Below, in pieces: positions 31,405 to 37,886 of a DNA stretch of 46,660 bases. Location of the stretch: contig CAZOXG010000001.1 of NCBI GenBank assembly GCA_964583845.1, positions 1-46,660 of the forward strand. Direction: 5' to 3'. How positions within the stretch are numbered: the first letter of the stretch is position 1; every line of letters starts with the position of its first letter. The translations under genes and the position numbers were made by a program. The stretch comes from JBAWVR01 sp964583845 (GTDB lineage Bacteria > Patescibacteriota > Minisyncoccia > Phycocordibacterales > GWA1-40-21). The notes beneath the pieces were generated by a model. The model saw nothing but the letters and a program-made list of their open reading frames with translations, had not been told where the DNA came from and ran no database searches.

Positions 31405-31433
31405 TTGGAGTTTGGGTGTAAATGTAGTAAAAT
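31405..31433 (+). promoter_or_regulatory. Promoter of the transglycosylase gene
   Basis: TTGGAG (31405-31410), a 17-bp spacer and TAAAAT (31428-31433). The -35 coincides with a nominal upstream TTG start, which supports the ATG at 31444. Confidence 0.7.
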
Positions 31434-31443
31434 ATATGTAAGT

Positions 31444-32817
31444 ATGGTTAAAAAACCAGTTTTATTGTTTGTCGGAATCATTGCCTTATCTATACTCTTC
31501 ACTGTCAAAACAGTGGAGGCGGCTGTCTGTACCTCTGAAACGACCGGTAAAACACCAGATGAACTGCAAGCGATTCTAGACCAGTGTGAAAAAGAGATTG
31601 CTGACCAAAAGACTATTCTAACTTCAACCAAACAACAGTCATCTTTGTTGGAAAAAAATATTGCTGATTTAAATTACAAAATTAATAAGTCCCAGCTAGA
31701 AATTAAAGCTCGAAACGTAAAAATTTTACAACTTGGTGATAATATTACTTCTAAAAAGGTTTACATTGGACAACTTAGTGATCGTTTGATCAATATCAGA
31801 GAATCAATCTCAAAGCTGGTTAGAAATAGTGGGGTGCTAGAAGATTTCACCTTGACTGAGGTTTTGTTATCCAATCAAAACCTATCGGATTTTATGGCGG
31901 ATGCGGATCGTTATGCCGAAATTAATAAACAATTACGTGATCTTTCCTTAGAATTAAAGGGTGTTAAGGTTGAGAGTGAAGATCAGAAAAAGCAACTGGA
32001 AAGTAAACAGTTAAGTGAACAAAAACTGAAATATGAGCAAGAAGCTGAAAAGAAGAAGACTGAAAAATATAAAGTTGAAAAGCAAAGTTTATTAAAGTTT
32101 ACTAAAGGTCAAGAGACGGCTTATGCTAAAGAAATTGCCGAAAAAGAAAGGGTTCGTAATGAAATCCAGAATCGTATATTCCGTACAGTTGGAGGCCAAG
32201 AGATTAAATTCGGCGATGCTTTGAAATTAATTCAACCTTACGAAAGTACGATTGGTGTAAGTCCCGCATTGGTTTTAGCTGTTTTATTCCAGGAATCTTC
32301 TGTAAATGGCATTATTGGAAAAAATATCGGTAAGTGTACTTACAATCAGTCATCTTCGTGTATTAGCGGTAAGACTGTGATGTCCGACTCTCAAAAACCA
32401 GCTTTCTTAAGTATTATGAGTAGTCTCGGAATTAATCCTGACAGTCAACAAATATCTTGTGCTATTTGTCGTGATGGAAGTTATGGTGGAGCGATGGGAC
32501 CGGCTCAGTTTATGCCCGTCACTTGGAATGCCATTACTAGTCGTATTACCAGAGTTTTGGGTGTTGCTAATCCATCACCATTTGTAAATTTACACGCCTT
32601 TACAGCTTCAGCTCTTTTACTTAAAGACAATCAAGATAGATGTAAGACAGCCTTTACGACCAAAAAAGATATCTGGGCTTGCGCGGCTTCAAAATACTAT
32701 GGCGGACTAGGACTTAGTGGTTCTAGATTATTAAGTTATATGAGAACTGGTTACGGTGCTCAGGTAGCCAAGCGAGCGCTTCAATTTGAAAAGGATATTG
32801 ACTTGTTAGATAATTAG
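31444..32817 (+). CDS. Coiled-coil exported protein with C-terminal lytic transglycosylase domain
   Basis: 457 residues from the ATG at 31444. A signal peptide is visible (KKPVLLFVGIIALSILFTVK, cleavage after VEA). Residues about 35-255 are a long coiled coil rich in Lys, Glu and Gln, like the N-terminal regions of CwlO/PcsB cell-wall hydrolases. Residues about 270-440 form a lysozyme-like transglycosylase: VSPALVLAVLFQESSVNG contains the catalytic Glu, GAMGPAQFMPVTWNAI is the substrate-groove motif, and AASKYYGGLG fits the C-terminal part. It should cleave peptidoglycan glycan strands outside the membrane, the coiled coil probably serving as a regulatory or divisome-interacting arm. Confidence 0.88.
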   Translation: MVKKPVLLFVGIIALSILFTVKTVEAAVCTSETTGKTPDELQAILDQCEKEIADQKTILTSTKQQSSLLEKNIADLNYKINKSQLEIKARNVKILQLGDNITSKKVYIGQLSDRLINIRESISKLVRNSGVLEDFTLTEVLLSNQNLSDFMADADRYAEINKQLRDLSLELKGVKVESEDQKKQLESKQLSEQKLKYEQEAEKKKTEKYKVEKQSLLKFTKGQETAYAKEIAEKERVRNEIQNRIFRTVGGQEIKFGDALKLIQPYESTIGVSPALVLAVLFQESSVNGIIGKNIGKCTYNQSSSCISGKTVMSDSQKPAFLSIMSSLGINPDSQQISCAICRDGSYGGAMGPAQFMPVTWNAITSRITRVLGVANPSPFVNLHAFTASALLLKDNQDRCKTAFTTKKDIWACAASKYYGGLGLSGSRLLSYMRTGYGAQVAKRALQFEKDIDLLDN

Positions 32818-32884
32818 ACCAAGAAAAACCGTACATCAAGCCAGATTTGCATTTTTTAAGGTTTTCTGTTAAAGTTTGAACACT

Positions 32885-33112
32885 ATGAAAAAGGAAATTC
32901 ACCCAACATATAATGTAGATACTAAAACCACCTGTGCTTGTGGTGCTGTTTATAATTTTGGTTCAACCAAGAAAGAAATCAGTATTGAAATTTGTTCTAA
33001 ATGTCACCCTTTCTATACCGGCAATGAAAAGTCTTTGGATACTGCTGGTCGTGTTGAAAAGTTTAGAGCTCGTCGTGCTGCCTCTACTACTACCAAGAAA
33101 ACTGCTAAATAG
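32885..33112 (+). CDS. rpmE: Ribosomal protein bL31
   Basis: 75 residues from the ATG at 32885; an in-frame TTG 9 nt upstream is unlikely. MKKEIHPTYNVDTKTTCACG, then EIPICSKCHP-like EICSKCHPFYTG, and RVEKFRAR match bL31, with the CACG and CSKC cysteines of the zinc-binding (C+) form. The Lys/Thr-rich tail is typical. A possible promoter, TTGCAT (32847-32852) with TAAAGT 17 bp later, precedes it. It ends at a terminator before prfA. Confidence 0.95.
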   Translation: MKKEIHPTYNVDTKTTCACGAVYNFGSTKKEISIEICSKCHPFYTGNEKSLDTAGRVEKFRARRAASTTTKKTAK

Positions 33113-33123
33113 CTAAGTTGATT

Positions 33124-33157
33124 AAACCGGGTGTGCTTAAACAAGCCCGGTTTTTTC
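33124..33157 (+). terminator. Terminator of rpmE
   Basis: AAACCGGG and CCCGGTTT with an inner GCTT/AAGC, followed by TTTTC. Confidence 0.82.
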
Positions 33158-33184
33158 GTTTGTGGTAGAATTAATATAAAATAT

Positions 33185-34171
33185 ATGACTATAGAAGAAT
33201 TTAAAAAAAATAAAAGAACTTCGTATTTGGCTGACGAATATGAACGTTTGGGTAGGGAAGAACTATCACTTAAAGACATGCTGGATAAAGATCCGGAGAT
33301 GGCAGATTTGGCGCGCGAAGAAATAGAATCTTTGATACAGCAGAAACAGGTTATTTGGCAACAGATGGAAGATATCAACAAAGCCGAACAAGCAGAGGAA
33401 GAATTTCCGAACGAGGTTATCTTGGAAGTTCGTGCTGGTGCTGGTGGTGATGAGGCCTCTTTGTTCTCTTACCAGTTAGCTGAAATGTATCGAAAATATG
33501 GAGAAGAAAAAGGTTGGTCTTTCAGCACCCTTAATACTTCTGAAAATGATCTCGGTGGATATAAAGAAGCTACTTTTGAAGTTAGAGGAAAGGACGTGTA
33601 TAAAGAGTTGAGGTATGAAACCGGTGTTCACCGTGTTCAACGTGTTCCATCAACTGAGAAAATGGGCCGTGTTCACACTTCAACAGCTTCAGTGGCGGTT
33701 TTGCCAGTTCGTAAAAAAACAAAAATTATTATTAATCCAGCAGACTTGCAAGTAGAGTTCTGTCGCGCTGGAGGAGCTGGCGGTCAAAATGTTAATAAGG
33801 TGGAAACTGCCGTTCGCTTGATTCACACACCAACTGGCATTGATGCTCGTTCCACCGCTGAACGTAGTCAGTTAAAGAATCGAGAAAAGGCGATGGAGAT
33901 TTTGTCAGCAAAATTGGAAATGAAACAACAGGAAGATGAAGCTAAAAAATACGCTAGTGAGCGTAAAGAACAGATTGGTACCGCTGATCGCTCCGAAAAG
34001 ATAAGAACATATAATGCTGCCCAGGATCGCATTACTGATCATCGTGTTAGAAATTCTTGGTATAATTACGAGAGGATATTGTCTGGTGAAAAATTTGGCG
34101 ATGTGGTTGAATATTTGGCTGAAAATATGGGTAAATCACCAAAGGAAGGGGGAGATACCGATGAAGAATAG
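33185..34171 (+). CDS. prfA: Peptide chain release factor 1
   Basis: 328 residues from the ATG at 33185; an earlier in-frame start at 33131 lies in the rpmE terminator. RF1 releases the peptide at UAA and UAG. Seen: GVHRVQRVPSTEKMGRVHTS with a P-S-T form of the PxT recognition motif, and the peptidyl-transferase loop AGGAGGQNVNKVETAVRLIH with GGQ. The N-terminal helical domain is shorter than usual (MTIEEFKKNKRTSYLADEYE). A TAGAAT at 33166-33171 ends 13 nt before the ATG. It is positioned just upstream of rpsB-tsf. Confidence 0.95.
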   Translation: MTIEEFKKNKRTSYLADEYERLGREELSLKDMLDKDPEMADLAREEIESLIQQKQVIWQQMEDINKAEQAEEEFPNEVILEVRAGAGGDEASLFSYQLAEMYRKYGEEKGWSFSTLNTSENDLGGYKEATFEVRGKDVYKELRYETGVHRVQRVPSTEKMGRVHTSTASVAVLPVRKKTKIIINPADLQVEFCRAGGAGGQNVNKVETAVRLIHTPTGIDARSTAERSQLKNREKAMEILSAKLEMKQQEDEAKKYASERKEQIGTADRSEKIRTYNAAQDRITDHRVRNSWYNYERILSGEKFGDVVEYLAENMGKSPKEGGDTDEE

Positions 34172-34201
34172 TATGGCTATATAGTATAAATATTTAGGAA
34201 G

Positions 34202-34239
34202 ACAATAACAGAAAACCGAAGGTTTTCTGTTATTGTTCT
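34202..34239 (+). terminator. Terminator of prfA
   Basis: ACAATAACAGAAAACC (34202-34217) and GGTTTTCTGTTATTGT (34221-34236) form a perfect 16-bp stem with a GAA loop. Confidence 0.88.
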
Positions 34240-34278
34240 TATACTTGTACAAAATCCTTACGCTTTATCAATAAGGCG

Positions 34279-34306
34279 TTGCATTTTTTAAAAAACCTGC
34301 TAGACT
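34279..34306 (+). promoter_or_regulatory. Promoter of rpsB
   Basis: TTGCAT (34279-34284), 16-bp spacer, TAGACT (34301-34306); the ATG at 34315 lies 8 nt later, so the leader is almost absent. Confidence 0.6.
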
Positions 34307-34314
34307 ATCGGAAT

Positions 34315-35025
34315 ATGACTGAAGAAGTAAAAAACAAAGATTTGATAGAAACCATGTTCAAAGCCGGCGCTCATTTTGGCTATGCCAAATCACGCCGTCA
34401 TGCAACTGTGGCCCCATTTATTTTTGGCGTTAAAAACCGCACTGAAATAATTAATTTAGAGAAGACTGCGGAACTCTTGGAGAAGGCTTTGGCTTTCGTT
34501 ACTGAGTTAGGTAAAGACAATAAATCAATTTTATTCGTTGGTGGTAAAAGCGAGTCTCGTGCAGCCGTAAAAAATGCTGCTATGACTATTGATATGCCTT
34601 ATGTTTCTGGACGTTGGGTTGGTGGTACTATCACTAACTTCGTTGAAGTTCGCAAGCGTGTAATGAAATATGAAGATTTATTAAGTCAACGTGAAAAAGG
34701 TGAATTAGTTAAATATACCAAGAAAGAACGCTTACTTATTGACCGTCAGATTGATAAGCTAGAAAGACTTTTTTCTGGTTTAGTAAACTTGAAAGATTTA
34801 CCAAAAGCGATGTTTGTGGTGGATTCTAAAAAAGAACACATCGCTGTCGCCGAAGCTCGCAAGGCTGGTATTCCAGTTATCGCCCTATGTGGTACTGACT
34901 GTAATCTCAAGGAAGTAACTTTTGCTGTGGTTGCTAATGACGCTTCCGTTTCAAGTATCAACTTTTTCACTTCTGAGATTGCTAAAGCTTACAAAGCTGG
35001 CAAATCTGCTAAAAAATCTAATTAA
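34315..35025 (+). CDS. rpsB: Ribosomal protein uS2
   Basis: 236 residues from the ATG at 34315; the upstream extension to 34279 lies in the promoter. Motifs: LIETMFKAGAHFGYAKSRRH, PFIFGVKNRTEIINLEKT, VSGRWVGGTITNFVEVRKR, and PKAMFVVDSKKEHIAVAEAR with AGIPVIALCGTDCN, all typical of S2. It binds 16S rRNA in the 30S body. The gene is followed 46 nt later by tsf, the usual order, with a small CTGC/GCAG hairpin between them that may tune readthrough. Confidence 0.97.
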   Translation: MTEEVKNKDLIETMFKAGAHFGYAKSRRHATVAPFIFGVKNRTEIINLEKTAELLEKALAFVTELGKDNKSILFVGGKSESRAAVKNAAMTIDMPYVSGRWVGGTITNFVEVRKRVMKYEDLLSQREKGELVKYTKKERLLIDRQIDKLERLFSGLVNLKDLPKAMFVVDSKKEHIAVAEARKAGIPVIALCGTDCNLKEVTFAVVANDASVSSINFFTSEIAKAYKAGKSAKKSN

Positions 35026-35071
35026 TAGTTTCTCATCTGCGTTATGCAGAGAGATTTAATATATAAGTTCT

Positions 35072-35659
35072 ATGGTAACAACTGAACAAATTAAGGAATT
35101 AAGAGACGCTACCGGTATCTCTATAATGCAATGCCGCAAAGCTTTGGAAGACACCAACGGTGATATGGAAAAAGCAACCATTATTCTTCGTAAGAAGGGT
35201 GCTGATATTGCCTCCAAAAAAGCTGATCGTTCTCTAAACGCTGGCCGTATTGCCGCTTATGTTCACAGTTCTGGCCAAGCCGGGGCTATTTTAGAACTAT
35301 CTTGTGAGACTGATTTCGTTTCTAAAAATGAAGAGTTTTACGCTTTGGCTTATGATATTGCTATGCAAGTTGTGGCGACCAAACCAGAGTATTTGAAAAT
35401 GGAAGATATTACCGAGGCTGATCGTGAGAAAGCAAAAGAAGCTTTCTTGCCAGAGTTAGAGGGTAAACCAGAAGCGATGAAAGAAAAAATTATGGCTGGT
35501 AAACTCGATGCTTATTTTGGTGATAAGGTCCTTTTGGAACAGCCTTTCATTAAGAATGGTGATTTGAAAATTAAGGATTTAATTTCAAACTGCGTTCAGA
35601 AATTTGGTGAAAAGACTGAAATTCGTCGATTCACTCGTTTTTCTGTAACTGACAAATAA
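35072..35659 (+). CDS. tsf: Elongation factor Ts
   Basis: 195 residues. EF-Ts recycles EF-Tu by releasing GDP. TTEQIKELRDATGISIMQCR and KALEDTNGDMEKATIILRKK give the N-terminal UBA-like domain; AAYVHSSGQAGAILELSCET and DFVSKNEEFYALAYDIAMQV are the core 'ETDFV.....F' motif. It is of the short type with a single compact core. It is co-transcribed with rpsB by the tight spacing. The 123-residue membrane protein gene starts 10 nt later. Confidence 0.97.
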   Translation: MVTTEQIKELRDATGISIMQCRKALEDTNGDMEKATIILRKKGADIASKKADRSLNAGRIAAYVHSSGQAGAILELSCETDFVSKNEEFYALAYDIAMQVVATKPEYLKMEDITEADREKAKEAFLPELEGKPEAMKEKIMAGKLDAYFGDKVLLEQPFIKNGDLKIKDLISNCVQKFGEKTEIRRFTRFSVTDK

Positions 35660-35669
35660 TTAAATTACT

Positions 35670-36041
35670 ATGACGGTGATTTTATTCATCGGTTCATTAA
35701 TTTTACTTTTAGCGTTTCTTGGCGTGAAGTTTTTTGAGATGCGTAAAGAGAGAGAGACGGTTGTTAGTAAAAAAATGAAACAGGCGGACAAACCTATAGA
35801 AGGTTTTATAAAACATCTCAAGCGAGAGATATCCTATATTAATCGTCGAAATGCTAAATTGTTTGGAATATTTGTTTGGAGATTGGTATACGATAAACTT
35901 TGGGAGACTAAAAAGAAACTTGATAGTAAACAATCAAAATTTTTTGTGGCTGTAACAGGGGAGAAACATTTGAGAAAATCTCAACACGTGTCTGGGTTTT
36001 TAAAGACTATTAGTAAAAACAAAATAGAATCAAAGAAATAG
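35670..36041 (+). CDS. Small basic membrane-anchored protein, unknown
   Basis: 123 residues; not recognised. Residues about 2-20 (TVILFIGSLILLLAFLGVKF) are one membrane helix with an outside N-terminus. The rest is basic and helical (EGFIKHLKREISYINRRNAK and WETKKKLDSKQSKFF), with about a third charged residues. The start lies 10 nt after tsf, so the mRNA is shared with rpsB-tsf. Similar one-helix basic proteins sit near ribosomal genes in many CPR genomes, but no function is known to me. Confidence 0.7.
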   Translation: MTVILFIGSLILLLAFLGVKFFEMRKERETVVSKKMKQADKPIEGFIKHLKREISYINRRNAKLFGIFVWRLVYDKLWETKKKLDSKQSKFFVAVTGEKHLRKSQHVSGFLKTISKNKIESKK

Positions 36042-36044
36042 TAT

Positions 36045-36073
36045 TTGTTTTTTAGATTTCTTTGTGCTATCTT
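36045..36073 (+). promoter_or_regulatory. Promoter of tRNA-Thr
   Basis: TTGTTT (36045-36050), a 17-bp spacer and TATCTT (36068-36073). The tRNA starts at 36100. Confidence 0.55.
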
Positions 36074-36099
36074 GTAATGGTTTCGGACAATATAAAAAG

Positions 36100-36175
36100 G
36101 CCGGCTTAGCTCAGTTGGTAGAGCAATAGTTTTGTAAACTATAGGTCCTCGGTTCAAGCCCGAGAGCCGGCTCCA
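36100..36175 (+). tRNA. tRNA-Thr (anticodon TGT)
   Basis: The 76-nt sequence folds as a tRNA: acceptor GCCGGCT with AGCCGGC, D arm GCTC/GAGC, anticodon stem ATAGT/ACTAT with loop TTTGTAA giving TGT, T arm CTCGG/CCGAG with loop TTCAAGC. The CCA is encoded (36173-36175). Thr (UGU) decodes ACA and probably other ACN codons. The last 13 nt also belong to the inverted repeat at 36163-36222. Confidence 0.95.
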
Positions 36176-36222
36176 TAAGAAAAAACACCCATTAGGGTGT
36201 TTTTTCTTATGGAGCCGGCTCT
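36163..36222. repeat. 28-bp inverted repeat containing the tRNA-Thr 3' end, with central terminator
   Basis: The arm 36163-36190 begins AGAGCCGGCTCCATAAG and ends AAAAAACACCC; the arm 36195-36222 is its exact reverse complement, with an ATTA loop between. The inner AAAAAACACCC/GGGTGTTTTTT stem is a terminator that works in both directions. The outer part copies the tRNA acceptor end including CCA. Confidence 0.9.
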
Positions 36223-36676
36223 GGAACATCTTTGTGGATGTTCCAGCGGTCTTGAACGCCGGAGCCAATTTTTGTTAGCAGACAAAAATGCGAGGTTGAA
36301 ATTTGGGTTGGGCCCCAAATGAAAGACCTTTTAAGATAAATTGAGCCATGCGAAATTATATCTAAAAGGTGTACTGTTCCTGTAAGGAAGTGCCCAGAGT
36401 AAAATTTTTGACGAAAAATTTTAAGTCGCGGGAAAGGTCCCGAGAGCTGGCTTTCTGGCTTGAAAGACGGAATCAAAGATTTTCAGTAGAAAATCTTGTG
36501 AGTCGGGGTCGAGACTTTTTCTGAACGACGGTGAAGAAAAAAGTCGTGACCAAGTCCAAGATTGCGATAATGATAGAAATACATTTACTCTACAAACTTA
36601 CGATAGAATCATAAACTTGATAAAGTAGGGAACTTTCTTGAAATTCCCAGGAAACACCGATTTGTCTGAATCGGAA
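36223..36676. ncRNA. Candidate large structured RNA (string of hairpins)
   Basis: No ORF of note is present, yet about ten near-perfect stem-loops follow one another. They include CTGGAACATC/GATGTTCCAG (36221-36246), ATTTTTGT/ACAAAAAT, ATTTGGG/CCCAAAT, ACCTTTT-AGATA/TATCTAAAAGGT (about 36326-36370), AAAATTTTT/AAAAATTTT, AAGATTTTC/GAAAATCTT, GACTTTTT/AAAAAGTC, and GGGAA/TTCCC. Linkers on the plus strand repeat TTGAA-type purine-rich motifs, which favours a plus-strand RNA. However, the bidirectional terminator at 36180-36206 and the consensus promoter at 36933 would suit a minus-strand transcript through the 53-codon gene. No RNase P, tmRNA or SRP consensus was found. The strand is therefore left open. 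Confidence 0.4.
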
Positions 36677-36838
36677 TTAATAGCCGAGATACTCCTTCCT
36701 CAAGGATCTACGTCTCGCATCTTCCTTATCAATTTGATCGTCTTCCTCCTTCTGTATGGTGCCCATGACGAAACAGTGGATGGCGACCGGACCAAAAGTC
36801 ACTAATAAAATAATGACGACCATAGCTTGATTTGACAT
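36677..36838 (-). CDS. 53-residue single-helix membrane protein
   Basis: The ORF reads MSNQAMVVIILLVTFGPVAI, then HCFVMGTIQKEEDDQIDKED, then ARRRSLRKEYLGY. One membrane helix (about residues 5-25) is followed by an acidic then basic cytoplasmic tail. AAAGGAGGTG lies just before the ATG, an ideal Shine-Dalgarno site. A perfect TTGACA-17-TATAAT promoter is 95-123 bp upstream, and the roughly 90-nt leader has two possible hairpins. These features suggest strong expression. No family was recognised. It is below common gene-calling limits. The same strand continues into the hairpin-rich region. Confidence 0.72.
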   Translation of the reverse strand: MSNQAMVVIILLVTFGPVAIHCFVMGTIQKEEDDQIDKEDARRRSLRKEYLGY

Positions 36839-36932
36839 ACCACACCTCCTTTCAGGATTTTACGCCAGTGGTATTTGGCGGTCAGTTTTAGACTGACGTT
36901 TGGTACATGACGAATACTTAAAACCTACATAA

Positions 36933-36961
36933 ATTATAATAATATAATCATATATTGTCAA
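36933..36961 (-). promoter_or_regulatory. Consensus sigma-70 promoter (minus strand)
   Basis: On the minus strand: TTGACA (36961-36956), exactly 17 bp, then TATAAT (36938-36933). It is the only exact match to both consensus hexamers noticed in the window and drives the 53-residue protein gene. Confidence 0.88.
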
Positions 36962-37014
36962 GTTTTAGTAAAAAGTACAAAATGCGTTTTTTTGCTAAAA
37001 AGCTGATAAACTCA

Positions 37015-37043
37015 TTGAAACTAATAATTATAAATATTATAAT
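37015..37043 (+). promoter_or_regulatory. Promoter of the GT2 gene
   Basis: TTGAAA (37015-37020), 17-bp spacer, TATAAT (37038-37043); the ATG at 37052 lies 8 nt later, so the transcript is leaderless or nearly so. Confidence 0.78.
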
Positions 37044-37051
37044 AATTACAA

Positions 37052-37783
37052 ATGATTTCTGTAGTTGTAAGAATTCTTAATGAGCGAGAAAATTTAAGAA
37101 AACTCCTGGATGCACTCAAGACACAGAAGTGTTCAATACCCTTTGAAATTATTGTCGTTGATAATGAATCTACTGACGGTACTAAAGAACTAGCGTTAAG
37201 TTATGGTGTCAAAATCGTGACTTTGGCGCGTAATGACTTCTCATATCCCAAAGCAATGAATCTGGGAATTAGAAATTGTTCGGGTGAGTATGTAGTTCTT
37301 ACAGTAGGACACGCTTTACCTTTTAGTAATAACTGGTTAGAGACGGTGATTGAAAATTTTAAAGATAAAAAAAATGCCGGAATATATGGTGGACAAAAAC
37401 CTAGGACAAATGCAGACCCCTTGGAATTTATTACTTATGGTTATTGGTACCTAAGAGATATATTAAAGGGAAAAAGACTAGTCAAAAAAGGCCCAGGAAT
37501 ATTAGGGGCGACCAATTGTGCGATTAGAAAATCACTTTGGGAAAAACATTATTTTAATGAATACTACGAGTGTGGTGGTGAAGATGGAGAATGGGCAAAA
37601 TGGGCTATCAAAGAAGGGTATAATATTGTATTTGATCCAAAGTTTAGTGTAAGACATTCGCATTCCATGAAAAGCTTTGCCGATAGGAAAAAACAGTTTG
37701 CATATTGGAAAAATTTAGATAAACCAACAAAATTTACAAAAGACAGTTTGGTTTTTAGAAAGGATTTGAATTTACAAAAATAA
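37052..37783 (+). CDS. Glycosyltransferase family 2 (GT-A), soluble
   Basis: 243 residues. MISVVVRILNERENLRKLLD and IIVVDNESTDGTKELALSYG are the GT2 nucleotide-binding start with the 'VDN.STD.T' loop. CGGEDGEWAKWAIKEGY gives the 'ED.EWA' catalytic base region. The expected DxD metal motif is replaced by VGHALP (YVVLTVGHALPFSNNWL), so metal binding may differ. No membrane helix is predicted. It probably transfers a sugar to a surface glycan. It is read in the direction of the next GT2 gene but has its own promoter. Confidence 0.88.
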   Translation: MISVVVRILNERENLRKLLDALKTQKCSIPFEIIVVDNESTDGTKELALSYGVKIVTLARNDFSYPKAMNLGIRNCSGEYVVLTVGHALPFSNNWLETVIENFKDKKNAGIYGGQKPRTNADPLEFITYGYWYLRDILKGKRLVKKGPGILGATNCAIRKSLWEKHYFNEYYECGGEDGEWAKWAIKEGYNIVFDPKFSVRHSHSMKSFADRKKQFAYWKNLDKPTKFTKDSLVFRKDLNLQK

Positions 37784-37886
37784 ATATATATAAAAACAGA
37801 AAGTCTTTATTTTTTAAGGGTTTTATGCTATTTTAGAGGTGATTTGGGATCGTCTAATTAATGGCGACTTAGTCAGATTCTGCACT

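Noticed and set aside
36223..36676. RNase P RNA, tmRNA or SRP RNA
   Set aside because: Neither strand shows the conserved GAGGAAAGTCC, tmRNA tag/acceptor pairing or SRP GGAAGGAAGC blocks, so only an unnamed structured RNA is proposed.
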